Source: Rhodococcus sovatensis
GTDB taxonomy: Bacteria > Actinomycetota > Actinomycetes > Mycobacteriales > Mycobacteriaceae
DNA length: 64,000 bases
Direction of reading: 5' to 3'
NCBI RefSeq assembly: GCF_037327425.1
Contig: NZ_CP147846.1
Location: forward strand, 5,580,001 to 5,644,000
Within the stretch, counting starts at the first letter, position 1, and each line of letters opens with the position of its first letter. Position numbers and translations under genes: made by a program. Shown one piece after another: positions 16,018 to 25,225 of the stretch. The notes under the pieces are model-generated. The model was not told the DNA's origin, did not search any database, and worked only from the letters and a program-made list of their open reading frames with translations.

Positions 16018-18789
16018 ATGGCCACGAACGCTGTACTCGACTTCATCCTCAGCCTCCTCCGCGACGACGAGGCGGCTGCCGCATACTGCGCCAACCCAGA
16101 GGGGACATTGGCTGCTGCCGGCCTCGGCGATGTGTGCCACGCGGACATCGTCGCCGTCGCCCCGTTGGTCGCCGAGTCCGGACTGTTCGCAGGTGCCGGT
16201 GCGCAGCTGTCGGCCATCCTCGGTGCGGGAGCCGGTGCCGCAGCGAGTCTGGAAGGTGGACTTGCCGGCGGAGGCGCAATCGGCGGCGGTCTGTCGACCG
16301 GCCTCGGTCTCACGGCCGGCGCAGTGGTCGGTGGCGGTCTGGCAGGTGGCGGAGTCATCGGTGGCGGAATCGGCGGAGGGTTCGGCGGCGACCTGGATCT
16401 TGCAGGCGATATCGCGGCATCCATCGGCGCAGCACTCAGCGCAGCGCTCGCCGTCGGTGGCGGAATCGGCGCGGATCTCGGAGTGGCCCTCGGCGCTGCG
16501 CTCGAAGCCCTCGTCGGCGCAGGCGGTTCGGTGGACCTCGGCGGTTCGGCCGAGCTCGGTGCCGCGCTGACCGGCCTGATCGGCGGCGGACTTGGGCTCG
16601 GCGCAGGACTTGGGGCGGGACTCGGCGCAGACGTCACCGCGGGACTCACCGGCGCATTGGACGCAGCGATCGGCGCAGTCGGCGGGCTCGACCTGAACGC
16701 GCTCGCAGGCATCGACGGAGCTCTCAGCGGGGCACTCGGAACGGTCTTCGGTGTCGGTGGCGACATCGGCGCCGAGCTGGGCGCAGCTCTGGGAGGCGTC
16801 TTCGGTGCAGTCATCGACGCCGGACAGATCGACCTCGTCGGAGGTCTCGCAGGCGGACTCGGAACGGCACTGACTGCAGGCCTCGGCCTCGGCGCCGACG
16901 TCGCCGCACAGCTCGGCTCGGCACTGGACGTGGCACTAGGCGCGGGCGGCGGACTTGCCGCAGGCGTCGGCGGTGGCCTCGAAGGTGTGTTCGCGTTGCA
17001 GAGCGGTCTGGCCGCGGCCCTCGGATCTTCACTCGGCGCGGTGCTCGACGCGGGTGCTCTCGCCGATCTCGATCTCGGCGGACTTGCAGGTATCGACCTC
17101 GGCGGAATCGTCGCCGGATCCCTCGGCACCGCACTCGACCTCGATGCAGGCATCGTCGCGGACCTGACGACCTCGATCGGAACGGCCATCGACGGCGCAT
17201 TCGGAGCGGGACTCGGCGGAGTCGCCGACCTCGAAGGGGTACTCGGTGCCGCGTTCGGAGTGGGCGGCGAAGCAGGCGCAGCAATCGGCGGCGCTCTCGA
17301 CGCAGTCGTCGGTGCCGGCGGAGCGTTCGATCTCGGCGCCGCACTCGGTGCCGGGACCGCTCTCGGTGGCGCACTCGAGGGAGCATTCGACGCCGCCCTC
17401 GGTGCAGCAGGTGACCTCGCAGGCGGCATCGATCTCGGCGCAATTGCAGGACTCGGTGCAAGTGGAGGACTCGACGTCGCGTCGGGACTGGAAGGCGTCT
17501 TCGCACTCGAGAGTGGCCTCGCGTCGAGCATCGGCTCCTCGCTCGGTGCGGTCCTCGACGCAGGCGCGCTGGCCGATCTCGATCTGACCGGACTGACGTC
17601 GGGTGAACTGGGAACGGTCATCGGCGGTGCGGTCGGCTCGGCGCTCGACCTGGACACCAGCGCAGTCGGCAGCCTCACCGCCGCACTGGGAACCGCGATC
17701 GACACGTCGGTCGGAGCCGACATCGCAGCTGCGACCGATCTCGAAGGGGTTCTGGGAGCAGCGTTCGGAGTCGGTGGTGAAGCAGGCGCAAATCTCGGCG
17801 CAGCACTCGACACCGTGCTCGACACGAGCGGTGCGCTCGATCTCGGCGCCGCCCTCGGTGGCGGAGCCGAACTCGGCGGCGCACTCACCGGTGCAGTCGA
17901 CGCCGCCCTCGGTGCAGCGGGTGGCATCACCGGTGGCGTAGCAGGCTCCGGCGACCTGGGACTCGGTGCGGTCGGCGGAGTGACCGCAGGCCTAGGCGGC
18001 GGACTGGCCGCGGGCCTTGATGGTGGATTGGCCGCAGGCCTTGACGGTGCAGTCCAAACCGGTGCGGAGCTGGGCAGCGGACTGACCGGCGGACTCGACG
18101 GAACGGTCTCGGGTGTCGTCTCGGGTGCAGCGGGCCTCGGCGGGTCGCTCGAAGGAGTGGTCGAAGGAACCGTCGGAGCCGGCGTCGACGCCGGAGCTCA
18201 GGCGGGCGCGGACTTGACCGGATCGCTGCAGGGCGCCACCGACCTCGGCCTTTCGGCTGCAGGTGACCTCGGTGCCGGGCTGAACACGGGACTCGGCGCA
18301 GGACTCGACGCCGGTGCGTCGGCGGGAGCGGACCTGGCCGGCGGTATCGCAAGTGGCGCAGCCGCAGGCACGGATGTCGCCGGTGACGTTGCCGGTGGAA
18401 TTGCCGGTGGAATTGCCGGCGGAGTCGAAGCCGGATCCGATGTTGCCGGTGATGTGGCCGGTGGAATCGCAGGCGGAGTCGAAGCCGGATCCGATGTTGC
18501 CGGTGATGTGGCGGGCGGAATCGGAGCAGGCGCAGATGTCGTCGGCGGCGCAGCAGGTGGAGTCACGAGCGGCTTCGACGGTGCTGCGGACGTCGCGGGG
18601 AGCGCATCCGGATCGTTCACCAGCGCCTTCGATTCGAGCGCGTGGTCCTCGGTGGATTCCAGCGTGTTCGGCGAGGCGGAGTCCTCGCTGCACTCGGCCG
18701 CGAGCCTGCACGGCGACGTGGACAGTTCGGCCGACGCCGTCACGGACGTCGCCACCGTAGATCACCACCCGGATCTGCTGAACCCGTAA
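16018..18789 (+). CDS. iniB: IniB-like Ala/Gly-rich repeat protein
   Basis: 923 residues; GGAG lies seven bases before the ATG. The first 45 residues form the conserved IniB-type N-terminal domain (MATNAVLDFILSLLRDDEAA; the Cys in ANPEGTL/DVCHADIV context). The rest is extremely Ala/Gly/Leu/Asp-rich with short periodicity. Two long units of about 168 residues, starting near residues 322 and 490 (both LEGVFAL), are clearly duplicated. It is about twice the length of M. tuberculosis IniB (about 480). No signal peptide or membrane helix is obvious. In mycobacteria iniBAC is induced by inhibitors of cell-wall synthesis; the biochemical role of IniB is unknown. A hairpin separates it from iniA. 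Confidence 0.85.
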   Translation: MATNAVLDFILSLLRDDEAAAAYCANPEGTLAAAGLGDVCHADIVAVAPLVAESGLFAGAGAQLSAILGAGAGAAASLEGGLAGGGAIGGGLSTGLGLTAGAVVGGGLAGGGVIGGGIGGGFGGDLDLAGDIAASIGAALSAALAVGGGIGADLGVALGAALEALVGAGGSVDLGGSAELGAALTGLIGGGLGLGAGLGAGLGADVTAGLTGALDAAIGAVGGLDLNALAGIDGALSGALGTVFGVGGDIGAELGAALGGVFGAVIDAGQIDLVGGLAGGLGTALTAGLGLGADVAAQLGSALDVALGAGGGLAAGVGGGLEGVFALQSGLAAALGSSLGAVLDAGALADLDLGGLAGIDLGGIVAGSLGTALDLDAGIVADLTTSIGTAIDGAFGAGLGGVADLEGVLGAAFGVGGEAGAAIGGALDAVVGAGGAFDLGAALGAGTALGGALEGAFDAALGAAGDLAGGIDLGAIAGLGASGGLDVASGLEGVFALESGLASSIGSSLGAVLDAGALADLDLTGLTSGELGTVIGGAVGSALDLDTSAVGSLTAALGTAIDTSVGADIAAATDLEGVLGAAFGVGGEAGANLGAALDTVLDTSGALDLGAALGGGAELGGALTGAVDAALGAAGGITGGVAGSGDLGLGAVGGVTAGLGGGLAAGLDGGLAAGLDGAVQTGAELGSGLTGGLDGTVSGVVSGAAGLGGSLEGVVEGTVGAGVDAGAQAGADLTGSLQGATDLGLSAAGDLGAGLNTGLGAGLDAGASAGADLAGGIASGAAAGTDVAGDVAGGIAGGIAGGVEAGSDVAGDVAGGIAGGVEAGSDVAGDVAGGIGAGADVVGGAAGGVTSGFDGAADVAGSASGSFTSAFDSSAWSSVDSSVFGEAESSLHSAASLHGDVDSSADAVTDVATVDHHPDLLNP
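18421..18512 (+). repeat. 54-base tandem coding repeat near the iniB 3' end
   Basis: A 38-base block beginning GGAGTCGAAGCCGGATCCGA at 18421 recurs identically at 18475, giving a 54-base (18-residue) period that encodes GGVEAGSDVAGDVAGGIA. The identity suggests recent slippage or duplication. Confidence 0.8.
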
Positions 18790-18809
18790 CGTAATCGGTG
18801 AACTTGTAG

Positions 18810-18848
18810 GTAAAGACCCCGGGCGGTTCTACTGCCCGGGGTCTTTAC
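18810..18848 (+). terminator. Strong hairpin between iniB and iniA
   Basis: A 15-bp perfect stem (GTAAAGACCCCGGGC and complement) with a 9-base loop, 20 bases past the iniB stop and 24 before the iniA ATG. Only a weak T-tract follows. It could end iniB-only transcripts, attenuate iniAC, or protect the iniB message. Confidence 0.7.
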
Positions 18849-18872
18849 GCTCGTTAGAGTTCAGGGCAGCCG

Positions 18873-20711
18873 ATGAACGTGTACCGAAAGAAGGCCATGG
18901 ACGGGCAAGCGAAACAGTTGGCCGAGCTGCTCGATCGAACTGCGGCAGTAGCGCAGACGGTCGGACGGTCCGATCTCGTATCGAGAATGGAACTCGCCAA
19001 AGAGCGGGTACTGGATCCGCGCAGACGCATCGTCGTCGTCGGCCCGCTGAAACAGGGAAAAAGCCAGTTCGTGAACTCGTTGCTCAACCTGAACGTGTGC
19101 TCGGTCGGTGACGACGAGACGACCGCGATTCCTACGCTGGTGCAGAACTCGGAACGCTCGTTCGCAGAGTTGGTGCTGGCGGATCCAGGCAACGACGTCG
19201 TGCGCGCCGACGTTCCGCTCGACGAACTGCAAGCGATCACCCCGTCCAGCCCTCGGGCGCAAGGACGCGAGGTAGTGCGGCTCGAGGTGAACGTGCCGAG
19301 TCCGCTTCTCGCCGACGGCCTCGTGCTGGTGGACACGCCGGGAGTCGGTGGTCACGGAAACCCGCACGCTGCAGGAACTCTCGGCATGATTCCGTCGGCC
19401 GATGCCGTGCTCGTGGTCTCCGATGCGAGCCGCGAGTTCACCGAGCCCGAAATCTCCTTTCTCCGTCAGGTTCTCGGCCTCTGCCCCACCGTCGCAGTTC
19501 TGATCACGAAAACCGATCTGTATCCGCACTGGCGTCAGATCGTCGAGGCGAACCGCGGCCACCTCCAGCGTGAAGGCCTCGACGTTCCGATGGTTCCGCT
19601 GTCCTCGCTTCTCCGCTCGCACGCACTGCGGCTCAACGACGAAGAACTGAACGTCGAGTCCGGCTTTCCGGAGCTCTACGCATTTCTGCGAGAGCAGGTC
19701 GTGTCCCGTGCCGATGCCACGACTCGGTCCGCAGTCTCGCTCGACATCCGATCTGTGACAGAACATCTAACTCTTGCGATGGGAAGCGAACTGGCAGCGT
19801 TGCGTGATCCCGATCGCGCCGCAGCTGCGGTGGCGGGTCTGCAACGGGCCAAGTCCGCCGCCGAGGAACTGCACAAGAAGACCTCGCAGTGGCAACAGAC
19901 CCTCGCCGACGGTATCGCCGACCTGGCGTCGGACATCGACCATGACCTGCGTGATCGGCTTCGTCGGGTCACCCGGGAAGCGGAGGAGACCGTCGACGAG
20001 GGCGATCCAGGATCTGATTGGCTCGAGCTCGGCGACTGGCTGGAGGAGCAGATCGCGACGTCGGTCGGCGACAACTTCGTGTGGGCCCACGAGCGTGCAC
20101 TCTGGCTCGCCGAGCTCGTCGCAGATCATTTCGCGGCCGCAGGTGCAGCCCAACTTCCCGATCTCGATATCGGCGATCTCGACAACGTTCTCGATCCGGT
20201 TGCCTCCCTTGCTGATCTGGAGAGCGGGAAGATCGGGATCACCCAGAAGGTTCTCGTCGGAATGCGGGGATCGTACGGCGGTGTCCTGATGTTCGGACTG
20301 ATCACCACCTTCGTCGGCCTGAGCCTGCTCAACCCCATCTCGATCGGCGCGGGAGTTCTCCTCGGCACGAAGGCGTACAAGGAGGACAAGGAGAATCGGA
20401 TCCGAGCTCGGCGATCCGAGGCCAAGATGGCCATCCGCAGATTCACCGACGACGTCAGCTTCCAGGTCGGCAAAGAGTCGAAGGATCGGCTGCGTCAGAT
20501 CCAGCGCGTTCTTCGGGATCACTTCACCTCCATCGCCGAGCAGACACTGCGATCTCTGAACGATTCGTTGCGCGCCGCGCAGGAAGCCGCGAAGATCGAG
20601 TCGACCGAACGTGCCGCCCGCACAGCGCAACTGGATCGGGACATGAAGGTCGTCGCCGAGCTCAACGAGCGGGCCGCTGCGCTCGTCGGCCCGAAAGACG
20701 TGGTGAAGTGA
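18873..20711 (+). CDS. iniA: IniA-like bacterial dynamin GTPase
   Basis: 612 residues; AGGG lies six bases before the ATG. The GTPase motifs are clear: G1 GPLKQGKSQF (near 57), G3 DTPG (near 154) and G4 TKTD (near 212). A helical stalk follows with a hydrophobic hairpin near 465-500 (GGVLMFGLITTFVGLSLLNP), the membrane-binding element of bacterial dynamins, then a basic coiled-coil segment. Mycobacterial IniA remodels and can fuse or fission membranes in a GTP-dependent way and is linked to tolerance of isoniazid and ethambutol. It is coupled to iniC by a four-base overlap (GTGA). Confidence 0.93.
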   Translation: MNVYRKKAMDGQAKQLAELLDRTAAVAQTVGRSDLVSRMELAKERVLDPRRRIVVVGPLKQGKSQFVNSLLNLNVCSVGDDETTAIPTLVQNSERSFAELVLADPGNDVVRADVPLDELQAITPSSPRAQGREVVRLEVNVPSPLLADGLVLVDTPGVGGHGNPHAAGTLGMIPSADAVLVVSDASREFTEPEISFLRQVLGLCPTVAVLITKTDLYPHWRQIVEANRGHLQREGLDVPMVPLSSLLRSHALRLNDEELNVESGFPELYAFLREQVVSRADATTRSAVSLDIRSVTEHLTLAMGSELAALRDPDRAAAAVAGLQRAKSAAEELHKKTSQWQQTLADGIADLASDIDHDLRDRLRRVTREAEETVDEGDPGSDWLELGDWLEEQIATSVGDNFVWAHERALWLAELVADHFAAAGAAQLPDLDIGDLDNVLDPVASLADLESGKIGITQKVLVGMRGSYGGVLMFGLITTFVGLSLLNPISIGAGVLLGTKAYKEDKENRIRARRSEAKMAIRRFTDDVSFQVGKESKDRLRQIQRVLRDHFTSIAEQTLRSLNDSLRAAQEAAKIESTERAARTAQLDRDMKVVAELNERAAALVGPKDVVK

Positions 20712-22174
20712 CAGCGCTCGCCGACGCCCGTGCCCTCATTGCTGCCGCGCGAACTGCGTACTCCATCGACACGTATGCGGCGGCGACGCTGACCGAATGC
20801 CTCGAACGGCTGGATCAGCCGCTGCGCGTGGCGCTGGCCGGGTCGTTGAAAGCGGGCAAGTCGACGTTGCTCAACTCGCTTGTCGGGCAGGATATTGCGC
20901 CGACCGACGCGACCGAGTGCACGAAAGTCGTGACGTGGTACCGCAGCGGCGCAACTCCGAGCGTGACGGCCTGGTACGACGGCAACCGCTCTGCCCACGT
21001 TCCCGTCCAGCGCCGGAGCGGTCGGTTGACGTTCGACCTGGGGGAGTTGACGGCGGCGCAGGTGGATCGCCTCGACGTCGAATGGCCGGCGCGGACGTTG
21101 ACCCAGACGACGATCATCGACACGCCGGGAACGTCGTCGCTTTCGCGTGACGTGTCCGCGCGCACTCTGTCGATGCTGACGCCGGAGAACGCATCCTCCG
21201 GTGCCGACGCCGTCGTGTATCTGCTGCGCACGCTGAACGCGACGGACGTATCGTTTCTGAGCCAGATCGGGTCGCACGTGGGTGGGGAATCAGGCCCGCT
21301 CGGTGTCGTCGGCGTCGTATCCCGCGCCGACGAGGTCGGTGGCGGCCGCATGGACGCCATGATGTCGGCCAGGGACGTCGCCGCCCGATTCGCCTCGGAG
21401 TTGGAGGCGACTGGGCTGTGTCAGGCCGTGGTGCCGGTTGCGGGATTGCTGGCACTGGCCGCAGAAACGTTGCGGCAAACCGAGTTCGCGGCGTTCGAGG
21501 TTCTGGCTCAAGTGCCGGACGAGGACCTGCAGATGGCCATGCTGTCCGCGGACCGCTTCTCGCGGCCGGGTCTGCTGCCGGTCGATTCGGAGCTGCGGGC
21601 GTCGATCGTCGACCGATTCGGCTTGTTCGGCATCCGAATGGCCGTCACGTTGATCAAGCTCGGTGTTCGTGACTCTCCGACTCTCGCAGCCGAGTTGGTC
21701 GAGCGTAGCGGACTCGACGAACTGCGCTCGGTCATCGACGTGCAATTCGGTCAGCGTGCCGATCAGTTGAAGTTGCACTCGGCGCTGCTGGCGCTACAGC
21801 GCACACTCGAGGCACGACCGATCGCCGAATCGGCGGCGTTCCGTGCCGAAGCCGGGCGAATGCTCGCAGACGTGCACGGTTTTCAGGAGCTGCGGCTGCT
21901 GGGCCGGATGCGGTCGGCCAAGCCGAAGCTTCCGGAGACCGAGCTCGCCGAACTACACCGACTGATCGGCGGATTCGGAATCGACCCGTCGACGCGCTTG
22001 GGATTGGATCCAGACGCAGGACCGACCGAACGCTACGACGCGGCCATCGGCGCAGCGTGGAAGTGGCGGCGGCTGTCGGAGCATCCGTTGCTCGACCCGT
22101 TCACCTCGCGGGCGTGCGCGGTGGCAGCGCGAAGCGCGGAGGGGATTGCGGCTGCGCCGCCCGTGAGGACGTAG
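20708..22174 (+). CDS. iniC: IniC-like dynamin-family GTPase
   Basis: 488 residues from a GTG that overlaps the iniA stop by four bases. It has G1 AGSLKAGKSTLLNSLVG (near 43-58), a switch Thr in ATECTKVV, G3 IIDTPGTSS (near 138) and a G4-like SRADE (near 207). It is shorter than IniA and has no obvious membrane hairpin, consistent with IniC working as the soluble partner of IniA. Residues 340-480 are helical. It is the last gene of the iniBAC operon. Confidence 0.9.
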   Translation: MTALADARALIAAARTAYSIDTYAAATLTECLERLDQPLRVALAGSLKAGKSTLLNSLVGQDIAPTDATECTKVVTWYRSGATPSVTAWYDGNRSAHVPVQRRSGRLTFDLGELTAAQVDRLDVEWPARTLTQTTIIDTPGTSSLSRDVSARTLSMLTPENASSGADAVVYLLRTLNATDVSFLSQIGSHVGGESGPLGVVGVVSRADEVGGGRMDAMMSARDVAARFASELEATGLCQAVVPVAGLLALAAETLRQTEFAAFEVLAQVPDEDLQMAMLSADRFSRPGLLPVDSELRASIVDRFGLFGIRMAVTLIKLGVRDSPTLAAELVERSGLDELRSVIDVQFGQRADQLKLHSALLALQRTLEARPIAESAAFRAEAGRMLADVHGFQELRLLGRMRSAKPKLPETELAELHRLIGGFGIDPSTRLGLDPDAGPTERYDAAIGAAWKWRRLSEHPLLDPFTSRACAVAARSAEGIAAAPPVRT

Positions 22175-22201
22175 ACAGTCACGACGGTAGCTGCGCGGAT
22201 C

Positions 22202-22753
22202 TTATCTTCGTGCCATGGCCGCACCGGCCGCCACCGTCGCGACTGCCGCGAGGCCTGCACCGAGCAGCGGTCCCCAGCGAAGGACGCCCGCTACGAGGTC
22301 ACCGGCGTCGGCAGTGAAAGTCCAGAACAGTACGCACGCGCCCGTGGTTGCCAACCCTGCAACCAGCAGGATGCTGCCGGCCAGGGACTTTCTCGCCGAC
22401 GCGAGCGAGAGTCCCACGCCCGCCACGAGTAGAAGTACGACTGCAACTGCCGCACTGCCGAGAACGGTCACGGTGACGGTATCCGCGATCGCGGTTTCCG
22501 TCGCACCCGAGCTGTCCTGCGACACCGTCGTTTCCAGCGCCGCGCGTACGGCGTCGTAATTCAGCGCAACCACGGCCGCGAGCCCGAGGACGACGAGCGT
22601 CACCCCCGCCCACGCTGCCAGGGTCACTCGGAAGGCAACCGCGGGTCGTGCCGGTTCGTCCCGCGGTCGCAGCGGGCGAACTGCGAACTCCGGTCGTTCC
22701 GGCTGCGGCCGCGGTGCTGGGTCCGGGCGACGATGGCTGGCGGGATCGGTCAC
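22202..22753 (-). CDS. Four-helix membrane protein, unknown function
   Basis: 183 residues. The first 40 are polar and Pro/Arg-rich (cytoplasmic), followed by four hydrophobic helices (AWAGVTLVVLGLAAVVAL; VLGSAAVAVVLLLVAGVG; SILLVAGLATTGACVLFW; LGAGLAAVATVAAGAAMA), the first two separated by an external Ser/Thr-rich loop. The family is not recognised. It is convergent with iniC and follows the GH13 gene on the same strand, 51 bases after it, so the two may be cotranscribed. Confidence 0.65.
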   Translation of the reverse strand: MTDPASHRRPDPAPRPQPERPEFAVRPLRPRDEPARPAVAFRVTLAAWAGVTLVVLGLAAVVALNYDAVRAALETTVSQDSSGATETAIADTVTVTVLGSAAVAVVLLLVAGVGLSLASARKSLAGSILLVAGLATTGACVLFWTFTADAGDLVAGVLRWGPLLGAGLAAVATVAAGAAMARR

Positions 22754-22804
22754 AACTGTCGATCCTATCGGCGACTGCGTGCCGCTGTGATACTGCGCTG
22801 AACG

Positions 22805-24985
22805 TCAGCGCAGTATCACTGGCACGCCCTGGTACGGGCCGAGCGTCATCGGGAAGCTGTTCAACTCGTCGACCACGCCGATATCGGAATCGTCGAACAT
22901 GTCGTAGACCCCTGCGCCTGGAGTCAGGTGCTTCGACTGAATCGTCGCGGCCACCTCGTCGGGCGAGAAGTTGATGACGGTCGCCTGGATCGCACCCTGT
23001 GCCAGCTCGTGCACCAGAACCAACAGTCCCTTGTGGGACACCGTCGGAACGTCCAGCTGTTGCGCTGTCGCGATGCCGTACCGGTTACGCAGCTCGATGA
23101 TATGAGCCAGTCGGCGAGCGAAGGAGTTCGAGTCCTTCAACTGTTCGGGAAGCGAACCGTACAGGCTGCGACCACGCGGGATGCCGGATTCGGAGCGCAC
23201 GGCGTCGGGAAAGCTGTTCATCAGGTCGTGGGCGCCGCGGTTGAGCCAACGGGTGTCACCCTCACGGATGAGTTCGGCCACGTCTTCGGCGTCGATCGGA
23301 AGAATGCCGAGTAGATCCCATCCCGACAATGCGAACACACCCGGCTGCAGTGCGTTGTACATCGCGAGCATCAGGTGCACCGTCTTGACGGTTTCGATGT
23401 CCGCCTCGTCCATCCGGTCGAGGTCGCGGATTCCGAGCGATGCGGTGATGACACTGGCTGTCGTGCAAGCGATTCCATTGGTCGTGAACAGTCGATTGTA
23501 CGGCGCCCAGCGGCCGGTGAGCCGGTCGGTGAGCTCGGCGCGAATCTGATTGCCCAGATCGGAACCCTTCACCACCTCGCCGCCGTAGTGGAACTCGTCC
23601 TCGGCATGGAGCGTCGCGAAGTGGATCAGCTCGAAGGTGAGCTCGTCGTGGTTCTGCAACGCGTGCACGAGTGACGCCGGGTCGACGCCGTGATCGCGCG
23701 ACAGCGTCATGGTGAGTCGGAGGAATTCGGTGTTCCCCATGACGAGGGCGTGTTGGTATGCAGGGCGATTGATGAAGTCGTACGACAGGTCGGCGCCGTT
23801 GGTGCCCATGGCCTTGATGTCGTCGATGGTCAGGTTCAATTCCTGGAAGGTGAACCCGCCCATTTTGCGAACCACACTGGCGATCAGGTGATTTGCAGCC
23901 TCGGACAGGGGATGGCCCTCGGACCACCCCGGCCCCTCGGCACGCCGCTCGACGCCGAGGAAGCCGTTGGCGTCCAGACGAAGTGCGCCGGCGCCGAGAT
24001 CGGCGATGGAGTGGCAGGCGTCGCCGATCACCAGACGCATTCCGGCGAACGATGGGTCGAGCCAGTTGATCGACGGCTGGCCGGCCTTGAAGTAGTGCAG
24101 GTAGACCCAGCGTCGTTCGACCCCGTCGATACCGATGACGGGAGCCGTTGCGCTCCAGTTGGTTTCCTTGACTCCGAGTTCGTAGAAGATGACGCGTTGG
24201 AGTTGGCCGATGATGTAGCCGGCACGCGCCAGATTGGCTTCGGCTTCGGCGTCGATGTTCTGGGAATCCGCGCCCGCGCGAACCCGGGGGAGCAGGTGCC
24301 AATCCTCCGGCTCGATCTCGACCATGTGGTAGATGCCGGGATAGTCTGCGACGGCCATCTCGGCGAGACGGAAGTCGGCACCCTTGCCGGTGTGGCCGGG
24401 GACGATGTCGTCGATGACGATGCCGTCGTATGCAGCTGCGACGACGCACAAGCGTCGGAACTCTTCCTCGGATCCGAATGCCGGGTCGATCTGCATGCCG
24501 ATTCGGTCGAAGTGACCGTCGACCGACGGCGTCGGGCGCCATCCGTGAATGCCGCCCGCGACCTTGACCGGACCGGTGTGGACCGCGGTGATGCCGATAT
24601 CGGAGAACGCTTGCCACAACGCTTCGTCGCCGAGGGTGCTGAGGAAGCTCGTGCGCGGCGCATTGATCACCGAGATGGGGTACGCGGTGAACCAGACAGG
24701 GGCCCGTTCCACCGCGCCGCGAGGGTTCGGGTCGGCGTACGGGTTCTGCCACATGCTCCCCTTGCCGGAGAGTTGTTCGGCGATGAGCTTGGCGTCACGC
24801 AACATCGACTGCTCGGTCAGCCACTCGACGTACTCGGGATTGGCTGCCGATGGTTCGCCGTCCTGCGGGGTCGCGCCGTTTCGATCGGCTCGTCGCACGG
24901 ACGGGCGCAGCGGCCGCGGCCGGGCCGGATAGAACTTCTCGTCGTAGGTGATCTCGCTCGGTTCGTGCTGCACTTCGGGATCCAT
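22805..24985 (-). CDS. GH13-family trehalose-synthase-like / alpha-glucosyl enzyme
   Basis: 726 residues from the ATG at 24985 (MDPEVQHE; AGAGG just upstream). The frame extends to 25201 but that part is upstream non-coding DNA. The (beta/alpha)8 catalytic signatures of GH13 are present: GALRLDANGF (nucleophile Asp near 338), FTFQELN (acid/base Glu near 382) and NHDELTFEL (third Asp near 445), plus DDIVPGHTGKG for the conserved His region. The N-terminal sequence differs from standard trehalose synthase, so the exact reaction (maltose-trehalose isomerisation, glucan transfer or hydrolysis) is open. Mycobacterial IniR has been reported to respond to trehalose, which makes this neighbour interesting. 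Confidence 0.75.
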   Translation of the reverse strand: MDPEVQHEPSEITYDEKFYPARPRPLRPSVRRADRNGATPQDGEPSAANPEYVEWLTEQSMLRDAKLIAEQLSGKGSMWQNPYADPNPRGAVERAPVWFTAYPISVINAPRTSFLSTLGDEALWQAFSDIGITAVHTGPVKVAGGIHGWRPTPSVDGHFDRIGMQIDPAFGSEEEFRRLCVVAAAYDGIVIDDIVPGHTGKGADFRLAEMAVADYPGIYHMVEIEPEDWHLLPRVRAGADSQNIDAEAEANLARAGYIIGQLQRVIFYELGVKETNWSATAPVIGIDGVERRWVYLHYFKAGQPSINWLDPSFAGMRLVIGDACHSIADLGAGALRLDANGFLGVERRAEGPGWSEGHPLSEAANHLIASVVRKMGGFTFQELNLTIDDIKAMGTNGADLSYDFINRPAYQHALVMGNTEFLRLTMTLSRDHGVDPASLVHALQNHDELTFELIHFATLHAEDEFHYGGEVVKGSDLGNQIRAELTDRLTGRWAPYNRLFTTNGIACTTASVITASLGIRDLDRMDEADIETVKTVHLMLAMYNALQPGVFALSGWDLLGILPIDAEDVAELIREGDTRWLNRGAHDLMNSFPDAVRSESGIPRGRSLYGSLPEQLKDSNSFARRLAHIIELRNRYGIATAQQLDVPTVSHKGLLVLVHELAQGAIQATVINFSPDEVAATIQSKHLTPGAGVYDMFDDSDIGVVDELNSFPMTLGPYQGVPVILR

Positions 24986-25225
24986 GTGCCTCTTCTCGCC
25001 TCGCTTTACTTGAACCCTACGTAGGGAACGTGCCCTCTGCAGTGTTGGGGCATCCCCGGATGATCGAGTGGCGAAACCTGTGCCGAAGTGAATTACACGG
25101 TTGTGATCCGAGACCGCCGGAGTATCCGAACGTGTCCGGATCGAGACTGTCCGGTATGGAATGTCCGATTGAAATGAGTAATAGTTAGAACGCAACAACA
25201 ACCCCTTCAGTCACAGGAGTAACAC

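Noticed and set aside
15861..17930. 689-residue Pro/Ser/Ala-rich minus-strand frame
   Set aside because: Complement of the highly repetitive iniB gene; low-complexity shadow.
23690..25024. 444-residue plus-strand frame opposite the GH13 gene
   Set aside because: Shadow of a gene with complete catalytic motifs; Asp/Val/Arg-rich and without a recognisable domain.
24986..25201. 72-residue N-terminal extension of the GH13 frame
   Set aside because: Upstream DNA contains promoter-like sequence, and the extension has no protein-like pattern; the ATG at 24985 has a purine-rich site.
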